A DNA stretch of 64,000 nucleotides from Corynebacterium sp. 21KM1197 (GCF_033783015.1 NZ_CP123907.1:1860001-1924000); one strand, 5' to 3'; counted from the first letter of the stretch, positions 27,850 to 42,408 are shown. The notes: generated from the sequence alone by a model not told the origin. A program made the numbers and translations.

Positions 27850-30402
27850 TCATTCCGCGATGGCGTCGAGCGGCGGGGTCTTGGCCGCGTAGCGGGCGGG
27901 CCAGAGCGCGGCGAACACGCCCACCACGGCGGAACCTATCACCATGAGCAGCAGTTGCAGCCACGGCACCTGCGCCCCACCCAGGCCCTGCTCCTGCAAG
28001 ATCGCCAGGAAGGCCCAGCCCAGGCCCAGGCCGATGAGCATACCGGCCACCGCGCCAAAGACGGCCACCTGCACCGCCTCCAGCACGATCATGATGCGCA
28101 CCTGCCTGCGGTGCACGCCCACCGCGCGCAGCATGCCGATCTCCTGGCGGCGCTCGATCACGTTGAGGGTAAGCGTGTTCACGATGCCCAGCACCGCGAT
28201 GATCACCGCCAGCGCCAGCAGCGCGTAGAGGATATTGAGCACCTGATTGACGGCCTTTTGAATCTCCCCGGCCAGATCCTCGGCGTCGAGCACCTGCACC
28301 ACCAGGTAATCCTTCATGGATTCCTCAAGGTTCTCGCGCAGGTCCTCGTGGGAGACAAAGCCATCGCTCACCGCGTCCAGGCTTTGCAGCATCATCTCCC
28401 CGGAGGGAACGGCCTGCTCCGCGGTGGTCTTGGAGATCACCACGGAGCCAAAGCTATTGTCCTCCGGGTAAATGCCCAGCAGCGGGGCCTCCACCATGTT
28501 CTCATTGGTGGACGCGGTAATGGGCACCAGGTCACCCACGGACCAGCCCATCGCGGCCGCCTGCTTTTCCGAGGCCACGAAGCCCTCGCCGCTGAGATCC
28601 AGGTGCCCCTCGATGGCGGTGTTGCCGGTGATCTCATTGAGTTTTCCGGAGAGCACCAGGGTGTAATCCGCAAAGGGCACGCCCGATGCGCCGCCCACCT
28701 TCAGCGGCGAAAGGTACGTCTCCACCAAGCTGCCCACGCCGTCGGTATTCTTGGCGGCCTCCACGGCCTCACGCGGCACCGGGAAATTACCCGTGGGCGG
28801 GCCCATGAGGCGGAAGTCCGCCTGCATGTTTTCTTCAAAGGAATCCGAGACGGCGGACTTCGCCGTGGCCCCGAACATGCCGATGGAGGTCACCAGGGCC
28901 ACGCCCAAAGTCAGGGCAAAGGCGGTGGTGGCGCTGCGGCGCGGATTGCGCGCGGAGTTCGTGGCAGCCAGGCGGCCCACCATGCCAAAGGGCTTGCCCA
29001 CCCAGCGGCCGAGTACCGGGATCGTGGGCAAGGCCAGTGCCGGGCCCACCAGGAAGTAGCCCACCACCACGCTCAGCGCGCCGATCCCCACCAGCAGCAC
29101 GCGCATGCCCGTGCTCGCCTCGGAGAACGCCCCCACGGCCGTCAGCAACAAGCCAACGCTGCCCAGCACCGCTCCCACGAGGGTGCGCACGCGCAGGGAG
29201 GAGGAGGCCGTGGACTCCGTGGTGCGCATGGCCTCCACCGGGTGCACGTTGCCGGCGCGCTGCGCGGGCAACCAGGCGGAGATCACCGTCACCGCCACGC
29301 CCACCAGCAGCGGAACCAGGATCGCGCTCAGGCTCAGCCCCAGGCCGGAATCCGGCAGGACTCTGCTGCTGGAAGCGAGCATGGCCTTAATGCCCACCAC
29401 CAGGAGCATTCCCACAAAGAGTCCGATGAAGGAGCCCACCGCGCCGATCAGCGCGGCCTCCAGCACCACCGAGCGGGTGATCTGCTTGCGGGAGGCGCCC
29501 AGGGCGCGCAGCAAGGCAAACTCCTTGGTGCGCTGCGCCACGATCATGGAGAAGGTATTGGCGATGAGGAAGGTGCCCACCAGCAGCGCCATGAGGCCAA
29601 AGGCCACCAGGAAGTAATTGACAAAGCTCAGGCTGGACTTGATGGTGCTGCTTTCCTGCTGCGCCAGTTCCGCGCCGGTCTCCGCGGACACGTCCTTACC
29701 AAACACGGAGGTGATGTGGGACATCAGCTCGTCCGCGCTCACTCCCTCGGCCGCCTTGACCAACAACGCATTGGCCATGCCACCCTCGGTGAACTTTTCC
29801 AGATAGGCGGACTCCTCCATGCGCAGCAGCGCCCTGCTGGCGCTATCCAGGGACTTCTCGTAGATGCCCACCACCGTGATCTCGTGGCGGCCCTTGGGGT
29901 CCACCACCGTCAGCGCGGTGCCCACCTCAATATCTAGTTCCTTGGCGGCCTTCTTATTCAGGATCGCCTCACCCGGCCCGCTGGGCTCGCTGCCCTCCAC
30001 GATCTCCTCCGGGGCGCGCACCGTGTCCTCCGGGCCGTACCAGGGGCTCAGCGAGGCATTGCCCCGGAACTTCAGGGACTCCCCCTCCGCGTTGCCCAGC
30101 ACCACCGGATCGCGGTCGCGCACATTGACCCCGGCGACCTTGGGGTCCTCGGCAATCACCTTGCGCGTGACGGAGGTGATACCGCGCTGCCCACCGCCCC
30201 CGGTGACCATCACGTCCACGCCGTCGTATTCCGTGGCCACCATGTCGTCATAGCTCTGGGAGAGCGTGTTGGTGAACATCAAGGCACCGGCGATGAAGGC
30301 GGTACCCAGCACCACGGACAGCACGGTGAGCGCAATGCGGAGTTTGTGCGCCGCCACGGTGCGCACGCCCACCTTCCACATCGTGTTATTTTTCAGTGCC
30401 AT
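27850..30402 (-). CDS. ABC transporter permease, FtsX/MacB type
   Basis: An 850-residue permease with a helix near residue 25, a large extracytoplasmic domain (about 50-260), three or four helices (265-400), more helices around 430-490, a second extracytoplasmic domain, and three final helices. This is the duplicated FtsX layout (two MacB_PCD/FtsX units). GASRKQITRSVV and GVHRRQVRIMIV are the coupling segments that contact the ATPase. It lies 3 bases after the ATPase gene. Such systems move lipids, peptides or antibiotics, or regulate envelope enzymes; the substrate is unknown. Confidence 0.88.
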   Translation of the reverse strand: MALKNNTMWKVGVRTVAAHKLRIALTVLSVVLGTAFIAGALMFTNTLSQSYDDMVATEYDGVDVMVTGGGGQRGITSVTRKVIAEDPKVAGVNVRDRDPVVLGNAEGESLKFRGNASLSPWYGPEDTVRAPEEIVEGSEPSGPGEAILNKKAAKELDIEVGTALTVVDPKGRHEITVVGIYEKSLDSASRALLRMEESAYLEKFTEGGMANALLVKAAEGVSADELMSHITSVFGKDVSAETGAELAQQESSTIKSSLSFVNYFLVAFGLMALLVGTFLIANTFSMIVAQRTKEFALLRALGASRKQITRSVVLEAALIGAVGSFIGLFVGMLLVVGIKAMLASSSRVLPDSGLGLSLSAILVPLLVGVAVTVISAWLPAQRAGNVHPVEAMRTTESTASSSLRVRTLVGAVLGSVGLLLTAVGAFSEASTGMRVLLVGIGALSVVVGYFLVGPALALPTIPVLGRWVGKPFGMVGRLAATNSARNPRRSATTAFALTLGVALVTSIGMFGATAKSAVSDSFEENMQADFRLMGPPTGNFPVPREAVEAAKNTDGVGSLVETYLSPLKVGGASGVPFADYTLVLSGKLNEITGNTAIEGHLDLSGEGFVASEKQAAAMGWSVGDLVPITASTNENMVEAPLLGIYPEDNSFGSVVISKTTAEQAVPSGEMMLQSLDAVSDGFVSHEDLRENLEESMKDYLVVQVLDAEDLAGEIQKAVNQVLNILYALLALAVIIAVLGIVNTLTLNVIERRQEIGMLRAVGVHRRQVRIMIVLEAVQVAVFGAVAGMLIGLGLGWAFLAILQEQGLGGAQVPWLQLLLMVIGSAVVGVFAALWPARYAAKTPPLDAIAE

Positions 30403-30405
30403 TAA

Positions 30406-32094
30406 TTACCCACGCTCGATTCCGGCCATCGTGGAAAGAACATCGTCCATCGTCGGCTCGCTCAACTCATTGACGACCTTCCCGTCCGCCAGGAAGATCA
30501 CCCGATCCGCGTACGACGCCGCCCGCGCATCGTGCGTGACGATCACCACCGTCTGGTTATCCTTGTCCACCGAGGTGCGCAGGATATTCAACACCTCCGT
30601 GGAGGAATTGGAGTCCAAATTACCCGTGGGCTCATCGCCAAAGATGATCTCCGGGCGGGAAACCAGGGCGCGCGCGCACGCGACGCGCTGCTGCTGGCCG
30701 CCCGATAGCTCCGAGGGGCGGTGCCCCAGGCGCTCGGTGAGTCCCAGGCGTTGCGTGATCTCCTCGAACCACGCCTGATCCACCTCCCCACCGGCAATAT
30801 CAATGGGCAGGGTGATATTTTCCGCCGCCGTCAGCGTGGGCACCAGGTTAAAGGATTGGAAGATGAAGCCCAGGCGATCACGGCGCAGATCCGTCATCTC
30901 CTTATCCTCCAGATCCGAAAGGTTCGTGTCCCCGATGAAGGCCTGCCCCCCCGTGGCGGAATCCAGGCCCGCCATGCAGTGCATGAGGGTGGACTTGCCG
31001 GAGCCCGAGGGCCCCATGATCGCCGTGAACTCGCCACGACGGAACCCCACACTCACCTGATCCAGGGCCATCACGGTCGTAGCGCCTTCGCCATACTGCT
31101 TGGTCAGTTCCACCGCGCGCGCCACATAACCGCCACCGCGCCCGAACTGCTTCTTCTTCGGCGCAGCGGCCGGACGTTGCAGCCACGAGGCTACCGACGG
31201 CGTGGCCGGGGGCGTCCGCTTCTTCGAGCCCTTGGCCTCCTTGGCGGGGGCCTTCTTCGGTTCTTGCTTTGCTTCTTTCTTCGGCTCCGCCTTGGTGGGC
31301 TGGGGCTGTGGCTTTTCGGGCTGCTTCTCCGCCTTTTTCTCCGGTCGCTGTGGAGCCGTGGGGGCAGGTTTGGCTGCTTGGGGCTTCTGGTTCTGGGGCT
31401 TTGAAGGTGTTTGGGGTGTCTGCGCCGCAGCCGCTGGCTTTTGGGCTTGCTTGGACGACGGCTTGGCTGTCTTGGCAGTATTGGCCTCATTGACCGCAGG
31501 GGCTGGCTTAGCGGCAGGCTTCTCCGCTGTGGGCGGAGTAGACACAGTAGACGCAGCGGACTGCGGCTTCGGTGGTTTGGCCGCGGGGGACGGCGAGGAC
31601 TTAAACTTCGGCGCCGGAGGCTGACTCTTCTGGACCTTTTGCTTAGTCTTAGGAGTATTCTGCGGCTTCTTAGCCGACGAATCCTCGGCGGCATTGCGGA
31701 CCTTCGGCCACGCAGACGTAGAATCCGAATCCTTCCCGTCCTTTTTCACCGATGTGACGGGTTGCTTCGCTTTCTCCTCCGCCCGCTGCACCTGGGGCCA
31801 ACTACCCGAGTTCAGACTAGGATTATTCCCGGACTTAAACTTTGGTCCCGCCGGGGGTTCGGGTTTCTTCTTTGGCTTATCGACGCCCCCCTTCCGCTCC
31901 TGCTTGCCCTCCTGCGTTGTACCCGTCGTTGCTCCTGCCGGGCGCACCTGGGGCCACACATTCTTCTTATCTTCCTTCTTCGAGGAGGGCGGCATGGGCT
32001 CCGCCTTGGCACCCGTGGGACGCGGCCACGCCGAGCTGCTATTGGTCTTTCCCCCTTTGGGGCGCGAGGGCTCTTGCGGCTTCTTATTAGACAC
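30406..32094 (-). CDS. ABC transporter ATPase with long disordered N-terminal extension
   Basis: About 562 residues. Only the last ~240 are the MacB/LolD-type ATPase: Walker A GPSGSGKST, signature LSGGQQQR, Walker B IIFGDEP and the H-loop VTHD. Before it lies a ~310-residue Pro/Lys/Ala/Gln-rich tract with no fold, in which four short motifs recur: WPRPTG (Trp23), WPQVRPA (Trp47), WPQVQRA (Trp99) and WPKVRNA (Trp129). Normal family members are 220-260 residues. The GTG at 32094 is preceded by AGAGAGG at a good distance, so the extension is probably translated; the frame stays open throughout. It is coupled to the permease. The extension may tether the transporter to other envelope or cytoskeletal proteins (inference). 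Confidence 0.85.
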   Translation of the reverse strand: MSNKKPQEPSRPKGGKTNSSSAWPRPTGAKAEPMPPSSKKEDKKNVWPQVRPAGATTGTTQEGKQERKGGVDKPKKKPEPPAGPKFKSGNNPSLNSGSWPQVQRAEEKAKQPVTSVKKDGKDSDSTSAWPKVRNAAEDSSAKKPQNTPKTKQKVQKSQPPAPKFKSSPSPAAKPPKPQSAASTVSTPPTAEKPAAKPAPAVNEANTAKTAKPSSKQAQKPAAAAQTPQTPSKPQNQKPQAAKPAPTAPQRPEKKAEKQPEKPQPQPTKAEPKKEAKQEPKKAPAKEAKGSKKRTPPATPSVASWLQRPAAAPKKKQFGRGGGYVARAVELTKQYGEGATTVMALDQVSVGFRRGEFTAIMGPSGSGKSTLMHCMAGLDSATGGQAFIGDTNLSDLEDKEMTDLRRDRLGFIFQSFNLVPTLTAAENITLPIDIAGGEVDQAWFEEITQRLGLTERLGHRPSELSGGQQQRVACARALVSRPEIIFGDEPTGNLDSNSSTEVLNILRTSVDKDNQTVVIVTHDARAASYADRVIFLADGKVVNELSEPTMDDVLSTMAGIERG

Positions 32095-32243
32095 TTCCGT
32101 GACCTCTCTTCGCTGCGGTCTTTCTGCCCCAATAATGTACCTTGTGGTGTGTTTTGGTTGTAGTCCCGCACCCACCCCACAAACACACAACAGACCCCCA
32201 GAACACAAGGGAAATCCCCCACCCCCACCACAACAACAAAGAA

Positions 32244-32290
32244 GAGGGTGGTGTAAAGAAACCATCTCCTGGTTTCCTTACACCACCCTC
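32244..32290 (-). terminator. Terminator of the rRNA operon
   Basis: A long stem (32244-32263 with 32271-32290, one mismatch) and 7-base loop, followed on the minus strand by a T-rich tail TTCTTTGTTGTTG. It lies 17 bases beyond 5S rRNA. Confidence 0.88.
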
Positions 32291-32307
32291 CTACTTATGA
32301 ATTTTTA

Positions 32308-32429
32308 GTGTTGGCGGCAACCTACTCTCCCACACCCCAACGAATGCAGTACCATCAGCATGAAATGGGCTTAGCTACCGGGTTCGAAAAGGGACCGGGC
32401 GTTTCCCCACCACCATCAACCACCAACAC
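32308..32429 (-). rRNA. rrf: 5S ribosomal RNA
   Basis: About 122 bases, with complementary ends (GTGTTGG and CCAACAC) and the conserved GGGAGAGTAGG near the 3' end and GAACCCGGTAGCTAAGCCC in the middle. Ends are approximate to a few bases. Confidence 0.93.
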
Positions 32430-32529
32430 AACCAACCACCCCACAGGGGCGTGTCATGCCAGACACTGCACAGCAGACGCAAACACCACACAAACTGTGT
32501 GCTCGTTACACAACGCATGTTTTTTGTTA

Positions 32530-37366
<4,837 letters not shown>

Positions 37367-37785
37367 AAAAGGCTCGTGAAAAGCCCAAACCTAGCAAAAC
37401 AAATAAACTGACAAAAGATTCAAAAACTATTCATCAGCCAACCACCACACCACACAAGGACGTGGTAGCAATATCATCACATGATTATATTCCCATGGCC
37501 TGCCGACCATGACTGGCACACACCCCACACCCAACACATGGGTGCGAAAAATAGGGGGGTGTTCCTTGATGAACACAACACTATCTACCGAAACAAAACC
37601 ACACAGTCCTGTCTCAGTAATTGTGCATTGGTACGCTATCGAGTTCTCACACAACACACGCCACAAACCCATATAACCTACGGGGTAGATTCTCTAGTGA
37701 ATGCTTCCCCGGGGGTGTCGCGGCGACTCCGATAAATCTACACACCCACCCCACAACACACAAACAACCAGGTCAGAGGGTGTTT
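37367..37785 (-). promoter_or_regulatory. rRNA operon promoter and leader
   Basis: A 419-base region between murA and 16S. A boxA-like GTGTGTTGTGTGAGAACT lies at 37642-37659 (minus strand). Candidate promoters are TAGGTT/TATATG just upstream of boxA (about 37675-37685) and TATAAT at 37484-37489. A GTGTTC/GAACAC hairpin (37559-37576) lies between them. Exact starts cannot be fixed by eye. Confidence 0.6.
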
Positions 37786-39042
37786 TTAAGCGGTTACTCG
37801 CTCCACCCTTGCGCCAAGGGAGCAGAGGTTCTCCACGAAGCGCGGGTAGCCGCGGTCGATGTGGTGGACGTCGTGCACCACCGTCTCCCCATCGGAGACA
37901 AGTGCGGCCAGCACCAAACCAGCACCGGCGCGAATATCGGAGGACCACACCTCCGTGGAGGAAAGGCGCTCCATGCCGCGCACCACCACGTGATGCCCGT
38001 CCACGGTGGCGTCCGCGCCCAGGCGCAGCATTTCATCGACAAAGCGGAACCGGGATTCAAAGACATTCTCCGTGATCACGGAGGTACCCTGCGCCACGGC
38101 GGAGATACCGATGGCCATCGGTTGCAGGTCAGTGGGGAACCCGGGGAAGGGCAGGGTTTGATAATCCACGGCAGAGGGGCGGCGCGGCATGCGCACACGG
38201 AAGCCCGTCTCATAGGTTTCGATCTCCGCACCGGCCATCTTGAGTTTTTCCAGGGGCAGGTGCAGGTGACGCGGAGCGATCCCGCCCACGGTGATGTCTC
38301 CCTGGGTCATGGCGGCGGCATAGGCCCAGGTTCCGGCCACGATGCGATCCCCGATCACCTCGTGATCCGTGGGGTACAGGCGCTCCACGCCGTCGATGGT
38401 GATAGTGGAGGTGCCCGCCCCCTGAATCTGCGCTCCCATCGAGGTGAGCATGTCGCAGAGATCAATGATCTCCGGCTCGCGCGCGGCGTTGTCCAGCACG
38501 GTGCGACCCTGCGCCAGCACGGCGGCGGTGAGGATGTTCTCGGTGGCCCCCACGGAGGGGAAGTCGAGGGTGATGGGGGCGCCCACGAGGGCGTCGGCCT
38601 CCGCCACCACGGCACCGTGTTGGATCCTGGTGCGCGCGCCCAGGCGTTCCAGACCGGATTGGTGCATGTCGAGAGGCCGGGAGCCGATCGCGTCGCCGCC
38701 GGGCAGGGCCACCACGGCGCGGCCGCAGCGGGCGGTCAGCGGCCCGAGCACGCAGACGGAGGCGCGGAACTGCCGCACGGCGTCGAAGTCGGCGTCGCTC
38801 GCGGGCAGGGAGGGAGTGGTGATGCGCACCAGGGGGCCGTCGATAGTGACGTAGCACCCCAGCCCCTCCAGCACTTTCTGCATGAGCGGAACGTCCAGGA
38901 TCTCCGGGCAATTGCGCAGCGTGGTGGTCCCCTCCGCCAGCAAGGCCGCAGCCATGAGTTTGAGCACGCTGTTCTTCGCGCCGCTTACCTTCACGGCCCC
39001 TTCGAGGCGGGCGCCGCCTGTCACCACAAAACGATCTTTCAC
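37786..39042 (-). CDS. murA: UDP-GlcNAc 1-carboxyvinyltransferase
   Basis: A 418-residue enzyme, the exact family length, transferring enolpyruvate to UDP-GlcNAc in the first committed peptidoglycan step. Lys22-Asn23 lie in SGAKNSVLK. The active-site loop reads [11 protein letters not shown], with Asp117 where most bacteria have the fosfomycin-reactive Cys. An Asp at this site is known to make mycobacterial MurA fosfomycin-resistant. The GTG at 39042 fits the homologous start; AGAAGG and a TAGGGT box lie close upstream. murA directly upstream of the rRNA operon is a common actinobacterial order. Confidence 0.96.
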   Translation of the reverse strand: MKDRFVVTGGARLEGAVKVSGAKNSVLKLMAAALLAEGTTTLRNCPEILDVPLMQKVLEGLGCYVTIDGPLVRITTPSLPASDADFDAVRQFRASVCVLGPLTARCGRAVVALPGGDAIGSRPLDMHQSGLERLGARTRIQHGAVVAEADALVGAPITLDFPSVGATENILTAAVLAQGRTVLDNAAREPEIIDLCDMLTSMGAQIQGAGTSTITIDGVERLYPTDHEVIGDRIVAGTWAYAAAMTQGDITVGGIAPRHLHLPLEKLKMAGAEIETYETGFRVRMPRRPSAVDYQTLPFPGFPTDLQPMAIGISAVAQGTSVITENVFESRFRFVDEMLRLGADATVDGHHVVVRGMERLSSTEVWSSDIRAGAGLVLAALVSDGETVVHDVHHIDRGYPRFVENLCSLGARVERVTA

Positions 39043-39112
39043 GCCTTCTGACCCTAGCGGGAAGCACAGCGCCCGGCTACCGCGCCGCTTATCGACGCCC
39101 CCGCGAGGCAGG

Positions 39113-39955
39113 TCAGGGCAGCGCCCCGATGCGCCGCGCCGCATTGACCGCCTCGTAGCGGGTGTGCGCGCCAAGTTTGCGCATGACGGAGCGCAGGTAG
39201 CTCTTAACGGTCTCCGGGCCGATCCCCATCTCCTCGGCCGCCTCCACGTTGGTGTGCCCCAGCGCCACGCAGGAGAGCACGTCTAGTTCCCTGGCGGAAA
39301 GTTTGGTGGACTGCTTGACCGGGGCGGGGCTAATCATCTCATCGCACACCAGCTCCAGTTCCCGGCGCACGTCATCCTCCGCGATGCGATTCGCCAGCAT
39401 GCGCAGGCGCGAGTGCGTGGAGCGCAACTGCTCCCACTCGGCGGCATTTCCCCCACGCCCCATCTTCATCGAACCCGCCTTGGCAAAGGCGGCGGTGCGC
39501 ATGGCCTCATTGACGGCAAAGTCTTGCTCCAGGGTGCGGGCCGTCATGGTGACCTCCTCGATCACCTTGTCCCCCAGGCGCACCGGGCTGTGCACGCCCA
39601 CGTACAGCACGCCGCGGATCTCGCGGTGAACGATCACCGGCACCGCCACCAGGGAATACAGGCCCTCGTCCTGGATGGCCTTATCGTTCTCGTGCGAGAT
39701 CAGGCTGGCCCGGGTGTAATCGCTCACCCCCACGGGACGCCGAGTGGTGACCACGCGGCCACCCACCCCCACGCCGGGTTCGATCACGAGGTTGTGCAGG
39801 GCCGGGGTGCGCAAGCCCACCCAGTGCGTGATCTGAAGCCTGCGCCCGGTAGTCATGCTGGCAAAAAGGGTCACCGGAATGCCGGTGGCGGTTTTCAGCG
39901 AGGTCAAAGCAGCGCGGATGGCGTCCTCGTCATCCCGAATCCGCTGAGCATCCAT
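39113..39955 (-). CDS. ramA: LuxR-type regulator of acetate metabolism RamA
   Basis: A 280-residue transcriptional regulator with an N-terminal GAF-like domain (about 15-150) and a C-terminal LuxR helix-turn-helix (about 218-275: [20 protein letters not shown], then [15 protein letters not shown]). It is very close to C. glutamicum RamA over its whole length, including the N-terminal [18 protein letters not shown] and the C-terminal [12 protein letters not shown]. RamA activates acetate and other carbon genes through short G- or C-stretch motifs; the window also holds a candidate target symporter and CoA transferase. A C5-TAAT-G5 element sits over its own promoter. Confidence 0.95.
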   Translation of the reverse strand: MDAQRIRDDEDAIRAALTSLKTATGIPVTLFASMTTGRRLQITHWVGLRTPALHNLVIEPGVGVGGRVVTTRRPVGVSDYTRASLISHENDKAIQDEGLYSLVAVPVIVHREIRGVLYVGVHSPVRLGDKVIEEVTMTARTLEQDFAVNEAMRTAAFAKAGSMKMGRGGNAAEWEQLRSTHSRLRMLANRIAEDDVRRELELVCDEMISPAPVKQSTKLSARELDVLSCVALGHTNVEAAEEMGIGPETVKSYLRSVMRKLGAHTRYEAVNAARRIGALP

Positions 39956-40036
39956 GGCAAGTTCCTCCTAGAACGCCCCGTGCGAGGGCCCGTCAAGCCG
40001 CCGCGCGGAGAGTTGGGCAATGGACATCATCTGTCA

Positions 40037-40057
40037 ATTCTAACCCCCTAATGGGGG
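40037..40057 (-). promoter_or_regulatory. ramA promoter with overlapping RamA-like inverted repeat
   Basis: TAGAAT (40037-40042, minus strand) is a -10 box and directly abuts CCCCCTAATGGGGG (40044-40057), two C5/G5 stretches of the kind RamA binds. It lies 82-102 bases before the ramA start codon, fitting autoregulation. Confidence 0.5.
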
Positions 40058-40285
40058 CAAAGGGAACTGCCCGAGCCACCGTGGAACCCGCGCGAGGCCG
40101 CCAAAGTATTGCCCCCGATCGCGGGGAGAAGCGCCCTCTCGGCCGCACATGCAGCATAAGGAACATGTCCGTTCACTCTTAGCGAACAGGTCTGTCTATA
40201 GGAATGGTGTACAGTGGGTCTCGCTGGTGGGCCACCCGGCTCGCCTGCGAAAATACCCCGATTTATATCCATAAAGGAGCACATC

Positions 40286-41221
40286 ATGGCCCGCATCTAT
40301 GAGAACATCACCGAGACCATCGGCCACACCCCCCTGGTGCGCCTGCATAGCCTGACCAAGGACCTAGACGCCGAGATTCTGGTGAAGGTGGAATCCTTCA
40401 ACCCCGCCAATAGCGTGAAGGATCGCATTGGCAAGGCGATTATCGACGCCGCCGAGGCCGCCGGTGAACTCAAGCCCGGCGGCACCATCGTGGAGGCCAC
40501 CTCCGGCAATACAGGTATCGCGCTGGCCCTGGTGGGCGCGGCCAAGGGCTACAACGTGGTGCTGACCATGCCGGAGACCATGTCCGCCGAGCGCCGCGTG
40601 ATGCTGCGCGCCTACGGCGCGGAGATCGTGCTCACCCCCGGCTCCGCCGGTATGCAGGGAGCCGTGGACAAGGCCAATGAGATCGTGGCCGAGCGCGAGG
40701 GCGCGATCCTGGCCCGCCAGTTTGCCAACCCCGCCAACCCCGCCGTTCACCGCGCCACCACCGCCGAGGAGATCTGGGCGGACACCGAGGGCAAGGTGGA
40801 CATCTTCGTGGCCGGCTTTGGCACCGGCGGCACCGTGACCGGCGTGGGCCAGGTGCTCAAGGAGCGCAACCCCGAGGCCCAGGTGTACGCCGTGGAACCC
40901 GCCGCCTCCCCCCTGCTCACCGAGGGCAAGGCGGGCTCCCACAAGATCCAGGGTATCGGCGCGAACTTCATCCCCGAGGTCCTGGACCGCAAGGTGCTTG
41001 ACGATGTGCTCACCGTGAACAACGAGGAGGCCATCGAGTGGTCCCGCAAGCTCGGCGTGGAGGAGGGAATCCTGGGCGGTATTTCCACCGGAGCGAACAT
41101 CAAGGCGGCCGTGGAACTGGCCTCCCGCCCGGAGAACAAGGGCAAGACCATCGTTACCGTCGTGGCGGACTTCGGTGAGCGCTACGTGTCCACCGTGCTG
41201 TACGAGGACATCCGCGGTTAA
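40286..41221 (+). CDS. cysK: Cysteine synthase A (O-acetylserine sulfhydrylase)
   Basis: A 311-residue PLP enzyme making cysteine from O-acetylserine and sulfide. The PLP lysine is in NSVKDRIG, the substrate loop is TSGNTGIAL, and the phosphate-binding loop is [17 protein letters not shown] lies eight bases before the ATG. cysE, which makes its substrate, follows 89 bases later with a strong hairpin between them. CysK and CysE usually form a complex through the CysE C-terminus, which here ends in DFYVI. Confidence 0.97.
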   Translation: MARIYENITETIGHTPLVRLHSLTKDLDAEILVKVESFNPANSVKDRIGKAIIDAAEAAGELKPGGTIVEATSGNTGIALALVGAAKGYNVVLTMPETMSAERRVMLRAYGAEIVLTPGSAGMQGAVDKANEIVAEREGAILARQFANPANPAVHRATTAEEIWADTEGKVDIFVAGFGTGGTVTGVGQVLKERNPEAQVYAVEPAASPLLTEGKAGSHKIQGIGANFIPEVLDRKVLDDVLTVNNEEAIEWSRKLGVEEGILGGISTGANIKAAVELASRPENKGKTIVTVVADFGERYVSTVLYEDIRG

Positions 41222-41230
41222 AAACACCCC

Positions 41231-41281
41231 GGAATACACCCCGCTGCCCGTATCGTTGTGCTGGGCAACGGGGTGTATTCC
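41231..41281 (+). other. Large hairpin between cysK and cysE
   Basis: A 13-base-pair stem (41231-41243 with 41269-41281) with an inner TGCCC/GGGCA stem. No T run follows, so it is more likely an RNA-stability or attenuation element than a full terminator; it could set the cysK to cysE ratio. Confidence 0.6.
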
Positions 41282-41310
41282 TATCCCCCTCCAGAAAGGA
41301 CGTACAAGGC

Positions 41311-41880
41311 ATGAGTGGGCTGCTGGCAATGCTGCGCGAGGACCTGGCCAATGCACGAGAACACGACCCCGCCGCGCGCGGCGACCTGGAAAACGCGGTG
41401 GTGTACTCCGGGCTGCACGCCATCTGGGCGCACCGCGTGGCCCATCGCCTATGGCTGCGGGGCAGAAAGGGACCCGCGCGGATCCTCGCGCAGTTAGCCC
41501 GCTTCCTCACCGGCGTGGAGATCCACCCCGGGGCCACCATCGGGCGCAGGTTCTTTATCGATCACGGCATGGGCATCGTGATCGGAGAGACCGCCGAGAT
41601 CGGCGACGGCGTGATGCTCTACCACGGCGTGACCCTGGGTGGGCAGGTGCTCACCCAGACCAAGCGGCACCCCACCATCGAGGACAACGTGACCATCGGC
41701 GCCGGGGCCAAGGTGCTGGGGCCCATCACCATCGGCGAGGGCAGCGCCGTGGGGGCCAACGCCGTGGTGACCAAGGACGTCCCCGCCCACCACATCGCAG
41801 TGGGAATCCCCGCCACCTACCGCCCCCGGGGTAACCACGAGCGCACCAAACTCGTGGACCCGGACTTCTACGTGATTTAA
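41311..41880 (+). CDS. cysE: Serine O-acetyltransferase
   Basis: A 189-residue left-handed beta-helix enzyme acetylating serine with acetyl-CoA. The N-terminal helical part is short; the hexapeptide-repeat region includes [22 protein letters not shown] with the catalytic His pair (HPGA, DHGMG) and [16 protein letters not shown]. The C-terminal Ile is the residue that enters the CysK active site in the complex. AGAAAGGA lies upstream. Shorter than the enterobacterial enzyme, as in other Gram-positives. Confidence 0.96.
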   Translation: MSGLLAMLREDLANAREHDPAARGDLENAVVYSGLHAIWAHRVAHRLWLRGRKGPARILAQLARFLTGVEIHPGATIGRRFFIDHGMGIVIGETAEIGDGVMLYHGVTLGGQVLTQTKRHPTIEDNVTIGAGAKVLGPITIGEGSAVGANAVVTKDVPAHHIAVGIPATYRPRGNHERTKLVDPDFYVI

Positions 41881-41886
41881 GGCTCT

Positions 41887-42168
41887 TTAGGCCTCCAGCT
41901 CGGCGTACTCGGGGTTGCGGCTGATGAAGTGCTGCACCGCCGAGCAGGTGGCCACGATCTTCTTGCCCTCCGCGCGGACATCATCGAGGGCACCGCGTAC
42001 CAGTACCTTGGACAGGCCCTTGCCCTGGAAGGCCTCGTGTACCACGGTGTGATTGAAGTTCAGCACGCCCTCCCCCTGCGGGACGTACTCGGCGAAACCG
42101 GCTTCCTCCCCCTCCACGGAGAGGACGTAGCGGTGATTCTGGGCTTCATGGGTGATTGCGTTACTCAT
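41887..42168 (-). CDS. Small GNAT-fold acetyltransferase (YjdJ type)
   Basis: A 93-residue protein of the short GNAT subfamily. NHTVVHEAFQGKGLSKVLV contains the acetyl-CoA pyrophosphate loop (QGKGL), followed by CSAVQHFISRNPEY, the usual C-terminal motif. Substrate unknown. Convergent with cysE, 6 bases apart. Confidence 0.88.
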   Translation of the reverse strand: MSNAITHEAQNHRYVLSVEGEEAGFAEYVPQGEGVLNFNHTVVHEAFQGKGLSKVLVRGALDDVRAEGKKIVATCSAVQHFISRNPEYAELEA

Positions 42169-42197
42169 TTCCCCGAGTGTAGTCCAAAAACAAAAGA

Positions 42198-42233
42198 AGC
42201 GGCTCCGTTTTATCCAACGGAACCGCTATTTTT
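42198..42233 (-). terminator. Terminator of the tRNA-Phe end of the tRNA cluster
   Basis: A stem AGCGG/CCGCT plus TCCGTT/AACGGA with one mismatch and a 6-base loop, followed on the minus strand by TTCTTTTGTTTTTGG. The other flank also has ATTTTTG, so it could act both ways. Confidence 0.82.
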
Positions 42234-42234
42234 G

Positions 42235-42307
42235 TGGCCAGAGCCAGGATCGAACTGGCGACCCCACACTTTTCAGGCGTGTGCTCTACCGACTGAGCTA
42301 TCTGGCC
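42235..42307 (-). tRNA. tRNA-Phe (anticodon GAA)
   Basis: A 73-base cloverleaf. Acceptor GGCCAGA pairs with TCTGGCC; the anticodon loop CTGAAAA gives GAA; T loop TTCGATC. No encoded CCA. Confidence 0.95.
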
Positions 42308-42331
42308 AAAGAAACCACAGCAGTGACCTCT

Positions 42332-42408
42332 TGGCGACCCTGACGGGACTTGAACCCGCGACCTCCGCCGTGACAGGGCGGCGCGCTAACCAACTGCGCC
42401 ACAGGGCC
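42332..42408 (-). tRNA. tRNA-Asp (anticodon GTC), copy 1
   Basis: 77 bases including an encoded 3' CCA. Acceptor GGCCCTG/CAGGGTC, anticodon loop CTGTCAC. Identical over its full length to the copy at 42561-42637. Confidence 0.95.

Noticed and set aside
27601..29937. 778-codon open frame antisense to the FtsX permease gene
   Set aside because: Its His/Arg/Gly-rich composition is the usual shadow of a GC-rich gene; the minus-strand permease explains the sequence fully.
40180..40215. Possible McbR site (GTCTGTCTA) upstream of cysK
   Set aside because: Only one half of the TAGAC-N6-GTCTA palindrome is present at the right spacing; regulation by McbR cannot be claimed.
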